This document shows positions 26,379-36,333 of a stretch of DNA of 64,000 nt, piece by piece (the first letter of the stretch is position 1; each line of letters begins with the position of its first letter). The notes beneath the pieces were generated by a model. The model was not told the DNA's origin, did not search any database, and worked only from the letters and a program-made list of their open reading frames with translations. The DNA is taken from the NCBI GenBank assembly GCA_020073165.1, contig JAIQFP010000021.1:21847-85846 (forward strand), in the 5' to 3' direction. A program made the translations under genes and the position numbers. The DNA is from Terriglobia bacterium. GTDB lineage: Bacteria; Acidobacteriota; Terriglobia; Terriglobales; Acidobacteriaceae.

Positions 26379-26630
26379 ATGGCCACTTTTGCGATCCATC
26401 CTCCCGTCGAAGAGGCGTTGGTTCACGTCTTCTATGCGCAATGTCCCAGGTGCGAGTTTTGGGAGTTATGGGACGCCGACGATCCCATGGTGGCGGACGG
26501 CCTGCGCGTGCCGTTTCAGTCCTGCTGCGTGGTATGCGGCAAACCGTACACGGTAGAGACGCGGGAGATCGGCTTGGTATCTCCGCAGCAGCGCGAGAAG
26601 GGATACTCGCCGGTTCGTCCGCACAACTAG
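26379..26630 (+). CDS. Small zinc-ribbon-like protein, 83 residues
   Basis: GGAGG precedes the ATG. Two cysteine pairs (AQCPRCEFW and SCCVVCGKPY) are spaced like a zinc ribbon; an acidic linker lies between. No signal peptide. It is 189 bp before the AdhE gene in the same orientation. Unrecognised family; a small metal-binding or regulatory protein is plausible. Confidence 0.6.
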   Translation: MATFAIHPPVEEALVHVFYAQCPRCEFWELWDADDPMVADGLRVPFQSCCVVCGKPYTVETREIGLVSPQQREKGYSPVRPHN

Positions 26631-26818
26631 GACCACGATAGGCCCGCAAACAGCCGCTTTCGGCCGTCGACTCGCCGGTCCAGATTGCGCCTGGACGCGC
26701 CTCAGATCACCCTTGCCGGTGTTCCCGGTCACAGCGTTTCCGGCAAGCCGGGCTGGATACTGTTTTCACCTTTCGAGCCAAGTCTTCGCTCGCAACCGTG
26801 AGTGCCGGAGGCATGGAT

Positions 26819-29467
26819 ATGATCGCAGCCGAGTTGGAGTCGCCCAGCGTTTCAGGTCTTAGTGAAGAACGGATTGCTTACCTGGAAGGGCTGGTCCGTC
26901 AAGCCCGGACCGCCGCCGCCGTCTTCACACAAAGCACGCAAGAGGACGTCGATCGCATTGTCAAACTCATGGTCCTGGCTGGCCTGGAGCAGGCGCAATA
27001 CTTGGCCCGCCTGGCGCTTGAAGAAACTCGGCTCGGGGTGCTGGAAGACAAAGCCATCAAGAACATGGTGGCCACGGAGTTTGTCTACAACTATGTCAAG
27101 GACAAACGCACGGTGGGCACCATTCGCGAGTATCCGGAACGCAATCTGGTAGAGGTGGCAGAGCCGATCGGCGTCATCTTCTCGATGTTACCGATCACCA
27201 ACCCCACGTCCACGGTTCTCTTCAAGTGCATCATGGCCATCAAGACGCGCAACGCGGTCATTTTCAGTCCGCACCCGAACGCGTGGCGTTGCTGCGCTGA
27301 GGCCGTACGGATCATGTATGAGACTGCGGTGAAACATGGCGCGCCGGAAGGGGTTTTCACCTGCCTGGAATCGCACACTCTGGAAGACAATGCCTACCTG
27401 ATGCATCACAAAGACGTCGGCCTGATTGATGCCACCGGCGGGCCGGGCGCGGTCAAAGCTGCCTATAGCTCCGGGAAGCCGGCGCTGGGTGTAGGGCCGG
27501 GCAATACGCCCGTGTATCTGGAAAAAACCGCGGACCTGAATATGGCCGTGGTGGACATCATCATCTCCAAGACGTTCGACAACGGAACCATTTGCGCCTC
27601 CGAACAGACGGTGGTGATTGATGATGAGATCTATGACGCCACGCTGAAGAAATTTGCGGAGCTGGGCGCGCACATCTGCAATGAGAAAGAGACAGAGCTG
27701 CTGAGCCGCACGGTGATCGATCCCAAGACCGGATTCATGCAGCCTATGGCAGTCGGCCAGACAGCCGCCAACATCGCTCGCTTTGTCGGGCTCTCGGTCA
27801 AACCGAACACCAAGCTGCTGATTGCGCCGATTCAAGGTGTAGGCCGCGAATACCCCCTGTCGGTGGAGAAACTTTTCCCAGTGCTCGCGGTCTATCGGGC
27901 GAAGTCCGTCGATGAGGCGCTGAAGGTGTGTGTGGACGTGAACCATTCCGGTGGGCTGGGGCACACGGCAGTCATTTTCTCGCACAACGATGAGGCCATC
28001 CAGAAGTTCGGCGAGGTGATCAACGCGGGGCGGATCATTGTGAATGCGCCGGGATCCATCGGAGCGCTGGGTGGGGTTTACAACGACCTGGTGCCCACCT
28101 TCTCCTTCGGATGTGGCACCGGTGGCGGCAACAGCACCACCGATAACGTAAACGTGTATCACTACCTGAATATCAAGCGCGTGGCTCGGAGGACACCAGC
28201 TCATATGTGGTTCCGAGTTCCCAATCAAATTTACTTCAATATGAATGCGGTGGAGAATGTGGCCCAGTTCCCATCGCGCTGCACGATTATCCTTACCAAC
28301 CCACCCCTGGAGCAGATCGGCCATGTGGATGTGGTCCGGCGCTACATTCCGCCGCAAACGCACGTCCATGTCTTGGTGATTCCGGATGCGGAGCCCGAGG
28401 TCAAGGTCGTCATGCAGGGAGTGGAGACGCTCAATTTCTACAAAGCCGACCAGATTATCGCGCTGGGCGGCGGGTCGGTGATCGACGCGGCGAAGATCAT
28501 GAAGCTTAAGTACGAGTCGCCGGACGCGGACCTGGAGGAACTGGCGGCGCCGTTCCTGGACCTGCGCAAGCGCGTGATTCAGTACCCGACCGAAAAAGTC
28601 AACCGGGCCCGGTTGATTGCCATCTCCACCACCAGCGGAACGGGGAGCGAAATCACTCCCTTTGCCGTTATGTTCGACAGAGAACACGGGCGCAAGGTGA
28701 CGCTGGCCGACTATTCGCTGAGTCCGGATGTAGCCATCGTCGACCCGCAGTTTGTGATGTCCATGCCCAAGGGCCTTACTGCCGATACCGGTGTTGACTG
28801 TTTGACCCACGCACTGGAAGCTGGAGTCTCGATTTTCGCTTCACCTTACACCGACTGCAATGCCATGCAGGCAATTCGGCTGGCGTTCAAGTACCTGCCC
28901 ATCGCGTATGAGAATCCCCGCGATGAAGAGGCGCGTACCATGATGCACAACGCCGCCTGCATTGCGGCGATGGCGTTTTCCAACGCGTCGGTGGGGGTGA
29001 ATCACGCGCTGGCGCATGCCTTCGGCGCGCGCTTCGGCGTCCCGCACGGGCGGGCCAACGCGCTCATGTTGCCGCATGTCATTGCCTTCAATGCGGCGGT
29101 GCCCACCAAGTTCATGCCGTCGCCGAACCAGGGCGGCTACATCGCCCACAAGAAATACGCCATGATGGCGGACTTGCTCGGTTTGGGCGGTCATACGATT
29201 GAAGAGAAGGTGCAGAACCTGGTAGAGGCGGTAGAAAAGTTGCTCGACCAGTTGGCGATGCCGCGTTCCATTGCCGCGCTGGGCATCTCCAAGGAAGAAT
29301 TCGAGAGGGCGATCCCCGACCTGGCCAAGATTGCTTTTGACGATCCTTCCTGGCGGTCGAACCCCCGCCTGCCCCTGGTAAACGAGTTGGTCGGTCTGTT
29401 CTGGAGCGCTTATCAAGGGCGAGGCCAGGCTAAGGTAGCCAGTGCCACGAAACAGCAAACCGCGTGA
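26819..29467 (+). CDS. adhE: Bifunctional acetaldehyde-CoA/alcohol dehydrogenase
   Basis: About 882 residues, the normal AdhE length. N-terminal CoA-acylating aldehyde dehydrogenase half with catalytic Cys in FDNGTICASEQTVV. C-terminal iron alcohol dehydrogenase half with GGGSVIDAAKIMKL, GVDCLTHALEAGVS and HALAHAFGARFGVPHG, which supply the Fe ligands. It reduces acetyl-CoA to ethanol in two NADH-dependent steps, regenerating NAD in fermentation. I prefer the ATG at 26819, 7 bases after GGAGG; a GTG at 26798 is the longer option. Followed 3 bp later by a STAS protein. Its presence implies some anaerobic capacity. Confidence 0.95.
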   Translation: MIAAELESPSVSGLSEERIAYLEGLVRQARTAAAVFTQSTQEDVDRIVKLMVLAGLEQAQYLARLALEETRLGVLEDKAIKNMVATEFVYNYVKDKRTVGTIREYPERNLVEVAEPIGVIFSMLPITNPTSTVLFKCIMAIKTRNAVIFSPHPNAWRCCAEAVRIMYETAVKHGAPEGVFTCLESHTLEDNAYLMHHKDVGLIDATGGPGAVKAAYSSGKPALGVGPGNTPVYLEKTADLNMAVVDIIISKTFDNGTICASEQTVVIDDEIYDATLKKFAELGAHICNEKETELLSRTVIDPKTGFMQPMAVGQTAANIARFVGLSVKPNTKLLIAPIQGVGREYPLSVEKLFPVLAVYRAKSVDEALKVCVDVNHSGGLGHTAVIFSHNDEAIQKFGEVINAGRIIVNAPGSIGALGGVYNDLVPTFSFGCGTGGGNSTTDNVNVYHYLNIKRVARRTPAHMWFRVPNQIYFNMNAVENVAQFPSRCTIILTNPPLEQIGHVDVVRRYIPPQTHVHVLVIPDAEPEVKVVMQGVETLNFYKADQIIALGGGSVIDAAKIMKLKYESPDADLEELAAPFLDLRKRVIQYPTEKVNRARLIAISTTSGTGSEITPFAVMFDREHGRKVTLADYSLSPDVAIVDPQFVMSMPKGLTADTGVDCLTHALEAGVSIFASPYTDCNAMQAIRLAFKYLPIAYENPRDEEARTMMHNAACIAAMAFSNASVGVNHALAHAFGARFGVPHGRANALMLPHVIAFNAAVPTKFMPSPNQGGYIAHKKYAMMADLLGLGGHTIEEKVQNLVEAVEKLLDQLAMPRSIAALGISKEEFERAIPDLAKIAFDDPSWRSNPRLPLVNELVGLFWSAYQGRGQAKVASATKQQTA

Positions 29468-29470
29468 GGG

Positions 29471-29758
29471 ATGGTTGCGCCTATGGAAATGATTGCCGTG
29501 TGGCTCAAAATTGATGGAGAGCACGTCGCCGAAACTCTGCAAGAAGCCTGTGAGAAGCTGGACAGCGCCGATGGTGAAGTAGTGCTGGATTTTTCTTCCG
29601 TGCGCCGAATTGACCCGGGCGCGCTCACCGCAATGGAAAAGTTGGCTACTGCGGCTGCCGACAAGGACGTCAAGGTCGTGTTGCGCGGGGTCAACGTCGA
29701 GGTCTACAAAGTGCTCAAGCTGGTGAAGGTGGCCTCGCGATTCGGCTTCTTGAACTGA
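29471..29758 (+). CDS. STAS-domain protein with atypical phosphosite
   Basis: 95 residues: VVLDFSSVRRIDPGALTAME followed by helix and DVKVVLRGVNVEVYKVLKL, the anti-sigma-antagonist fold. In SpoIIAA-type proteins the motif is IDSxGL with a phosphorylated Ser; here it reads IDPGAL, so the usual phosphosite is Pro and switching by phosphorylation looks impossible. It starts 3 bp after adhE and is probably co-transcribed, an unusual pairing. Confidence 0.75.
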   Translation: MVAPMEMIAVWLKIDGEHVAETLQEACEKLDSADGEVVLDFSSVRRIDPGALTAMEKLATAAADKDVKVVLRGVNVEVYKVLKLVKVASRFGFLN

Positions 29759-29801
29759 GACGCGGGCCGTGTGAGTCTGGCCTGAAACGTGCGCGCCGGG
29801 C

Positions 29802-31496
29802 TTACGCCAGCTCCAAGTCAATCTTCTTCATCGCCGGATCCAGCTTCGCAACCCGAAAACTGCGGATCTGTCCTGGGCGGACACCCTCGGGCGTGGACGG
29901 ACCTCCAGCAGCACCGCCCTTCCAGCGCGCTTGCAGCATGGAACTCAGTGATGACAAATCGGGCTTCGATCCGGCCTGCCTCTCTTCTTCTGACTTTTTC
30001 TCCGCCGCCTCTGCCGGGACTCGGCACATGCCCTGGATGCCTTCGCCCAGTTCCACGCGCGCCTGTCCACCCGCAATCTCCATCACGCGGCCCGAGACGA
30101 CGTCGCCTTCCCGGCGTTCGGCGATGTATTCCTCGATGCTGGTCGGAACCAGCTGCTTCATCCCCAGCTTCAAGCGCCGCCTCTCCGTATCGACTTCGAG
30201 CACTTGCGCCTTCACCAGTTGCCCAACCTTCAGCATGTCCTGAGGGTGATTGATGCGCTTCTCGGCGCTCATGTCACTGATGTGAATCATGCCTTCGACG
30301 CCTTCCGAGAGCTGCACGAAGGCTCCAAACTTGGTGAGGCTGGTGACCGGACCTTCGATCACCGAGCCCACCGCAAACTTCTGGGCCACGTCGGCCCACG
30401 GGTCGCCCAGCGCCTGCTTCAGGCCCAAAGAGATGCGGCGCTCGCCCGGGTTGACGCCCAGAATCACCGCTTCTACGTTCTCGCCCGGCTTAACCACGTC
30501 GGTGGGTGTCCTCACCTTCTTTCCCCACGACATCTCCGAGATATGGATAAGCCCCTCAAGCCCGGGCTCGAGTTCCACAAACGCGCCGAAACCGAGAACG
30601 CGCGTGACCGTGCCGCGCGCACGCTCGCCGGGCTTGTATTTCGCTGTCACCGAATCCCATGGATCCGGCCCCAGCTGCTTCAGGCCGACAGAAATGCGGC
30701 GCTTCTCAGGATCAATCTTGAGAACCTTGACTTCGACCTCGTCGCCCACCGAGAGTACGTCCACCGGCTTGCTGACGCGGCTTCTGGAAATGTCGCTGAC
30801 GTGCAGCAGCGCGTCCACCCCGCCAATATCGATGAAAGCGCCGTAATCGGTCAGGCTGCGAACCGTGCCGTGCACCGTCGCGCCTTCCTTGACTTCCGAA
30901 TAGCGGCGGTCTTTCCCCGCGCGCTCTTCCTCTTCGGCCACGATGCGGCGGTCCACGACCACATCTTCCTCTGCCGCATCGAGCTTGGTAATCCGGCAGC
31001 GGATCTCCTGTTCTACCAACTTCTCCATCTCAGCTGCGTCACGGCATCCGCTGCGCGAAGCCGGCATAAACGCCCGCACACCCACATCCACGCTCAGGCC
31101 ACCCTTGACCACGGCTGTCACCGTGCCCACGATGGTCGTCTTCTCGGCAAACGCCTTCTCCAGTGACGCCCAATCCTTCGGCCGTTCGATTCTGCCGCGG
31201 GTGAGCTCGTAATAGCCCTCGGGATCGCGACCTTTGATCGAGACCACCAGCTTGTCGCCGGGCTTCACGGTTTCGCCAGCACCTTGGAAGGCTGCCAGCG
31301 GCAGGATCCCTTCAGTCTTGAAACCGATGTCGACGAGAACCGAATCGACGGTGACGGCAATCACCGTGCCTTCGCGACCTTTTCCCGCTTCCGCGGGCTT
31401 GCGGGTCTTGCTCTCCTCGAACTGGGAAAGAATGTCTTTGAATGACCGGTCCGGTTCGTTGACAGGTTGGGATTCTGGACTGCCTGGATTGGACAT
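29802..31496 (-). CDS. rpsA: 30S ribosomal protein S1 (six S1 domains)
   Basis: The ATG at 31496 (MSNPGSPESQ) gives about 564 residues. Six S1/OB units can be followed: GREGTVIAVTVDSVLVDIGF, IVGTVTAVVKGGLSVDVGV, VHGTVRSLTDYGAFIDIGG, RARGTVTRVLGFGAFVEL, IEGPVTSLTKFGAFVQL, and a divergent VSGRVMEIAGGQARVEL. Units 3-5 are canonical; 1, 2 and 6 are weaker, as in real S1. Binds mRNA at the ribosome. The C-terminal 60 residues are charged and Gly-rich. It could be a second S1-like protein rather than the main one. Confidence 0.85.
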   Translation of the reverse strand: MSNPGSPESQPVNEPDRSFKDILSQFEESKTRKPAEAGKGREGTVIAVTVDSVLVDIGFKTEGILPLAAFQGAGETVKPGDKLVVSIKGRDPEGYYELTRGRIERPKDWASLEKAFAEKTTIVGTVTAVVKGGLSVDVGVRAFMPASRSGCRDAAEMEKLVEQEIRCRITKLDAAEEDVVVDRRIVAEEEERAGKDRRYSEVKEGATVHGTVRSLTDYGAFIDIGGVDALLHVSDISRSRVSKPVDVLSVGDEVEVKVLKIDPEKRRISVGLKQLGPDPWDSVTAKYKPGERARGTVTRVLGFGAFVELEPGLEGLIHISEMSWGKKVRTPTDVVKPGENVEAVILGVNPGERRISLGLKQALGDPWADVAQKFAVGSVIEGPVTSLTKFGAFVQLSEGVEGMIHISDMSAEKRINHPQDMLKVGQLVKAQVLEVDTERRRLKLGMKQLVPTSIEEYIAERREGDVVSGRVMEIAGGQARVELGEGIQGMCRVPAEAAEKKSEEERQAGSKPDLSSLSSMLQARWKGGAAGGPSTPEGVRPGQIRSFRVAKLDPAMKKIDLELA

Positions 31497-31850
31497 GGAA
31501 GGTTGCAGCCTCACTGTGGCGCGGTCCCGAGTAGCATAACATTGTGCGATTCGTCGCTGCGGAGGTCGATAAAGGGTGGCAAGCAGTCCAGAAAGGAGTT
31601 CCTTCACCACTCCGGCAGACCGGGGGCGCGCGAGGAGCCGTGCTTCTAGCTAGGTCAAAGAAATGGCTCCTCAGGTAGGACTCGAACCTGCCTGAAAACG
31701 TCAAACGAAGGACTTAACCGAGCACGGTCAGCAATGTTAGTCCTCGTAAGTACGTGAGAGAACAAGAAGTGATTTTAGGTGATTTGCGCGATCGAGGAAG
31801 CGCATCTGTCTGGGGTCTTTGCGACGACAACAGAATTTGCAATACCGTGT
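31497..31850. other. Gap between rpsA and phage-like genes
   Basis: 354 bp. Holds the rpsA promoter region and a tRNA 3'-end remnant (31664-31691). It marks a change from core genes on the left to accessory genes on the right. No gene is supported. Confidence 0.5.
31664..31691 (-). tRNA. tRNA 3'-end remnant (probable attachment site)
   Basis: The minus strand reads GCAGGTTCGAGTCCTAC, a T arm with four of five pairs, followed by CTGAGGA, G and CCA. No matching 5' acceptor, D arm or clear anticodon arm lies upstream, so it is not a functional gene. Identity cannot be assigned. Such 3' ends are left at the junction of elements that integrate into tRNA genes. Confidence 0.45.
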
Positions 31851-32360
31851 ATGACAAGCACAGGTCGAACTCGCCCAGCAAAGTCTCGCGAAAGCGACGG
31901 CAAGCCCGTGAGTCAGGGCCGCCACGAATATCGCTGTTCCATCTGTGCCCACCCTCAACGGGCAGCGATTGACGAGTCATTCGTAGGGTGGGTAAGCACC
32001 ACGACTATTGCCAAGGACTATTCCGTCACGCGTGACGCCATTTATCGCCATGCACACGCGCTGGGACTGTTGGAGAGGCGCCGGCGCAACCTCCGCGCCG
32101 CACTCGAGCGCATCATCGAGAAAGCGGGCGAGGTGGAAGTCAACGCGGCTGCGGTTGTGAGCGCGGTCAGCGCATACGCCCGTATCAACGGCCGCGGTGA
32201 ATGGGTTGAGCGTATGGAGACCGTGAATCTTAACGCTCTGTTCGAGCGCATGAGTGCTGCCGAACTGGAAACCTATGCCAGGGACGGGAGATTGCCGGAC
32301 TGGTTTGAGGCAGCCGTAACCGCAAGGGGTCTCGACAGTCAGGGAGGCTCTGGAGGCTAG
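31851..32360 (+). CDS. Phage/island-type zinc-finger HTH protein
   Basis: 169 residues from the ATG at 31851. VSQGRHEYRCSICAHPQRAA holds a Cys pair and His near the N-terminus; then an HTH-like STTTIAKDYSVTRDAIYRHA, a helical middle, and SAAELETYARDGRLPDWF. The plan resembles small phage packaging or DNA-binding proteins. A shortened relative (VSQGRHEYRCTSCVH) starts the element at 63642, also next to a tRNA remnant. Probably the first gene of an integrated element. Confidence 0.55.
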   Translation: MTSTGRTRPAKSRESDGKPVSQGRHEYRCSICAHPQRAAIDESFVGWVSTTTIAKDYSVTRDAIYRHAHALGLLERRRRNLRAALERIIEKAGEVEVNAAAVVSAVSAYARINGRGEWVERMETVNLNALFERMSAAELETYARDGRLPDWFEAAVTARGLDSQGGSGG

Positions 32361-32367
32361 TAAGCCA

Positions 32368-33147
32368 TTGAACGGAAACGGAATTGGCCGAAGGCTGACC
32401 GCAACAAGCATCAGCCCCGCGGATTTCCCCCTGGGTTCTCCGCAGTCCAGAGCTGCGGCCCGCGCGCTGCTTTCACGCAAGAATGCCCTCTCGCAGTACG
32501 ACGCGGATGCGCTGACCCTTTACGGAGGGGAAGTCTATCTAAATGCCTGCATGAGTCCCGACTACCAGCATCTGGCGGCCACGGCCGCTTACAGCCGCGG
32601 CAAGGAGCTGTACGAACAGCGACATGGACCTTCAGTGCCCGCCCATCTCGACCTGCATCAGCAGCGGTTCAGTCATGCGTCAGGACAGTTCGAACTGGCA
32701 TTCGGTCGCGAGCCTCAAGCAGGCGATATTTTGCTGTTCGAGGACGTACAGATAACTCACAGCCCCGCCGTGAACGGATTCCGCTTTGGACGGTTTATCG
32801 AAGCCTGGCAGCGCCGCGTTCCGGAGCTGCCCTGCCCGCTGAAGTTTGAGGATGGGAGAGTTTTCGAGCGACGTGAGCCCAGATTCAACAACGGCCAGGA
32901 GTGGGAGGAGGTGCTTGACTACCGCCCGGAATGGAATTGGCGCTGGGTAGAAGAAGAAGCCAAAGGTATGAAAGGCGAACTTTCTGAACTCGACAGCATA
33001 CCCACGATCGCTGGTGTCGTCTTCTTGGGGCTTATCGACGGTAAACACAAGTGCAGGCCGGCAACGGAGGACGAACTCCGGCAGGCACGGCCTGAGCCCT
33101 CGGGGGGCATTCTCGGGCTGCTGGCGAAGGCGGCCCGTAGAGGTTAG
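32368..33147 (+). CDS. Hypothetical protein of the phage-like island, 259 residues
   Basis: TTG start 7 bp after the preceding stop. Soluble, aromatic-rich (FEDGRVFERREPRFNNGQEW, WNWRWVEEEAKG), no signal peptide, no membrane segment. No family recognised. It sits between the HTH protein and a 130-residue protein with almost no spacing, so the three form one operon. Likely cargo or structural gene of the element; function unknown. Confidence 0.55.
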   Translation: MNGNGIGRRLTATSISPADFPLGSPQSRAAARALLSRKNALSQYDADALTLYGGEVYLNACMSPDYQHLAATAAYSRGKELYEQRHGPSVPAHLDLHQQRFSHASGQFELAFGREPQAGDILLFEDVQITHSPAVNGFRFGRFIEAWQRRVPELPCPLKFEDGRVFERREPRFNNGQEWEEVLDYRPEWNWRWVEEEAKGMKGELSELDSIPTIAGVVFLGLIDGKHKCRPATEDELRQARPEPSGGILGLLAKAARRG

Positions 33148-33150
33148 AAC

Positions 33151-33543
33151 TTGAAAACAGACTTTGCTGACCTGAGCAGGAGCATAGAAGCCGTCGCTGA
33201 CCCAAGGGATCACCAGATCAGCAGAGCCATGGCAGTGCTGATCAGCGCGCTTGAAGTCGGACCGAATGAGGACTCCTTAGTCAGGGAAACTGGATACCCA
33301 CTGAACTTCGTCGCGTCCATCGTGAATCGGATGTGGCAAGCCGGCCTGTGGAACACAGAACTGATCGATGATCGGGAGTTGTGGAAATCTGACGGCAGCT
33401 TGGACGGTGCGAGCCTGTTCTTGCACGCTCTGGTTGCGCTGGGAGAGATCACGAGGGAACCCATACCAAGCGGTGCGAAGTATTTCTACGCCGCGACTGG
33501 GCAACTAGCCCACGAATGGACTTCTCCGGATCCGCTTCAGTGA
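33151..33543 (+). CDS. Hypothetical protein, possible winged-helix, 130 residues
   Basis: TTG start 3 bp after the previous gene. The stretch DSLVRETGYPLNFVASIVNR, then WQAGLWNTELIDDREL, looks like a winged helix (recognition helix plus wing), suggesting DNA binding. Third gene of the island operon. After it, 33544-33740 has no gene I can support. Confidence 0.5.
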   Translation: MKTDFADLSRSIEAVADPRDHQISRAMAVLISALEVGPNEDSLVRETGYPLNFVASIVNRMWQAGLWNTELIDDRELWKSDGSLDGASLFLHALVALGEITREPIPSGAKYFYAATGQLAHEWTSPDPLQ

Positions 33544-33740
33544 TTTCGTTCCTACCCATGATTTTGAGAACACGTGCCAGCGCACCGAGTGCTGCGGTGG
33601 CCCAAAAAGGGGGGGCGATGAGCAAGCCTTTGAAAAGTTGCAGATTTGCGATTGATTCTCGACGCCATGTACCCGGACGCCGAGGACAACCCCTGATTAG
33701 TATGAACACCCAATGACTTCGGAACTGCTCAACGTTCGCG

Positions 33741-36319
33741 TCAGCGCTTCTTGGCCTCTTCGCTGCAGCAACACCGTTTGACCGTGTGCACTTCTCCCGG
33801 GCTCGTACTGAGCAGAAAGACACTGTTCTCGCTCGGAAGGTAGCTGGCCGACACCGTGTGTTTCCCCGCTTTCAGGGTCGCCGTCTCCAATGTTGCCCGT
33901 CCGCCGGCATCGAGCCTGACCGGTCCTCCAGTCTTGGAGCCGTCTACACACTGAACTGCACGCTTCCGATCGGAACACCCTTCCCGCTGAAGGGTCCCCG
34001 CGTCACGATCGCCGTGAACGCCGCCGTTTCTCCAACCTGGGTTGGATCTTCGTCGTCCGCCACGGTCGTGGTGGTCGCACCCAGCTTGATGCGCTGGCTC
34101 TGCAGGTAGGTTTCGGCAAAGCGCGTGTTTCCCGTGACCCTGACATCGAACACGCAATCGGCGTGCATGTTCTTGTCGGTCACTCCCAGGCATGCTTGTT
34201 CGGCGACTTGCAGAGTGGTGGGCTCGACCGGCTTTGTTTCCGGAATCACGCACGGCGGAGTTTCCATTGGCCAGCTCTTGAGGGTGAAGGTGGCGGTCGA
34301 AGTGCCCGGCGCATAGTCGAAGAGGCTTGTCTTGTCCGAGACACGCCACGCCTCTCCGAACTTCTGATACAGATCGACATAGCGTTGGTGCAACGAGGCC
34401 GGCTTCGGCCCCATCGATGTCCCGTCCGGAAGCGCGGGTAGCCAACTCCCGCGCATGGTAGCTCCCATCAGCCCTTCCAGCGATGGCGTGCGCAGAACGT
34501 CCACGTTGAGATACCACTTACTCTCCGAGGGCCACCAACCCGGAACCACCGACAGCACAGTTTCGTTCGGGAATTCGATCTGGATGCCGCCCGCCGCCGT
34601 TGTTCTGGTGATGCGCCCGCCCGAGCCCAGATCAATTCCACTCGCTCCCAAGGTAGTTAGGCTGCCGTCAATCCGGAGTTGCAGACCGCTCGGATCCGGA
34701 ACACCGCTGAGATTCGGCTGGTAGGTCACCCGGTGTGTCCCGACTTGCGCGGCTACTGCGGTGTTGAGGCTGACGCAGGTTGCCAGTCCGGTGTAGGGGT
34801 TCGCCCCAGGGTTGAAAGAGGTCGCAACGGGCGTTTGTCGAGTTTGAACCTCCGTGCCGTCGGCGTCTCGTAGAGAAACGTACTCGCCTCCGCCCTGGAA
34901 GTCATAGTGCACCCCGCTCACCGTGGTGATGTGTGGGTCGCCTTCCATCGCGGCGGGGCCGCCCCAAACTCGGTCTGTGTAGGCATCGTAGCGGGTGGTG
35001 CCATCAGGGTTGTCCGCCGTACTGTTGGAGGTATCGGCCCAGGCCGGATGCACCAACCCCTGAAAATATGCCATGCCCGAGTAGTCCCCGAACTGGATGT
35101 CAAACTGTCCGGCAACCGGGGGATTCGAACCTGTTCCCGCTGAAAGTGCATCGCCAATCTGGGCGTTGGCCATGAAGGCTGGACTGGCCCCGGACGGTGT
35201 CGCGATGGTACAGAATTCCTCCATGGTATTGTTGCCTGGCGAATTTCGCGCATCGTGCCAGCAGACACCAATGTTGCCCGAGAGAAGATTGGTTGCAATT
35301 CTGGGCAGAAACTGGCTTCGATTCGTCATGTCATCATCGACACGGATCGGCGCGCTCCAGTTTCCCCCGTTGTTGTCGGAGAAGCGCACCATGATATTCG
35401 TGTCGTTGTTCTCATCGGTTGGCTCTTCCGTGTAGACAAGATACAGACGCGCAAAGTGCCCGCTCATCGGATTGTTGTCAAATGCGAGGCCCGGCTCCGC
35501 ATCCACGGTGCGGCTGCTCTGCGCGGGAATGGAGTCAAACCCCCCCACATTCGTCGTGGTCGCCGCGATTGCGGCGCCGAAGTTGTTGGGACCTAACCCA
35601 TCCGCGTCGATATTCACCATGATTGTTTCCTGTGTCTCACCGGTAGCACTGAGGAGAGTTTCACAGGCTTGCACGACGGCGCCGCCGGGAGCGACGACGA
35701 CATCCCCGAAGCTGCAATTTGCGGTCCCGGGAATCACCTGCGGTGCATTGAACGCGCCCACGGTGCCCAAGCCGGTCACGGCCGCTCCGCTGGCCCGCAT
35801 CTGCCCGGCCTGGTTCCATACGATCCACACCGACCCGGCGCCCACCGCCACCGAGGGTTGGTCCACGCTGGCCGGGCCGAAGGTGACTAGATTGGTGAAG
35901 GTAGCTCCTCCGTCCTGACTCAGAATGGTTTCGACCGTGTTGGCATTACCCAGATAAGTGATAAACAGGTTGCCGAACGTGTCCCACGCCAACGCCGGAT
36001 CGCAGCACGCCAGTGGACCTTGGTTGGCGTCGCCGTCGGCAATCGTCTTATCGGCTGCGTCCGGGTAAGTCCAGCTCAGACCGCCGTCCGTGCTGCGTGC
36101 GGCAAACAGGCCCCCAGTCGCGTTGTTGCAACTGGCAAAGAGTTGAAGTTTATTGGTCGGGTTCTTGGCCACGGCGCACTCATTTTGATAGTTCGCCATC
36201 TTCGACATATTCACGTCAGCAAATCCCTGCACTTGGCCGTGCGCGCTCGACATCAAGGTCAACAGCGCCACGAAAGCAGCGGCACACAGGAAGCCAGAAA
36301 AACGATTTTCTCTGCGCAT
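33741..36319 (-). pseudogene. Exported BNR/VWD/Ig-like protein, frameshifted near 33,950
   Basis: The ATG at 36319 has an AGGAG box and a signal peptide (FLCAAAFVALLTLMSSAHGQ). Then sialidase-type BNR repeats (STDGGLSWTY, SQDGGATFTN, DNNGGNWSAPI), a VWD domain (GDPHITTVSGVHYDFQGGGE) and a Big_3/5-type Ig domain. The frame ends in GKGVPIGSVQFSV then stop, but the next frame continues the Ig domain as DGSKTGGPVRLDAGGRATLE to 33741. Removing one GT from the local GTGTGT restores one 860-residue frame. Either dinucleotide slippage or an assembly error. Likely a surface adhesin-like protein. Confidence 0.75.
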
Positions 36320-36333
36320 GTTGATCTCCTCTC

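Noticed and set aside
31664..31760. A complete tRNA gene next to rpsA
   Set aside because: Only the T arm and acceptor 3' strand are present; no partner for CTGAGGA and no D arm could be found.
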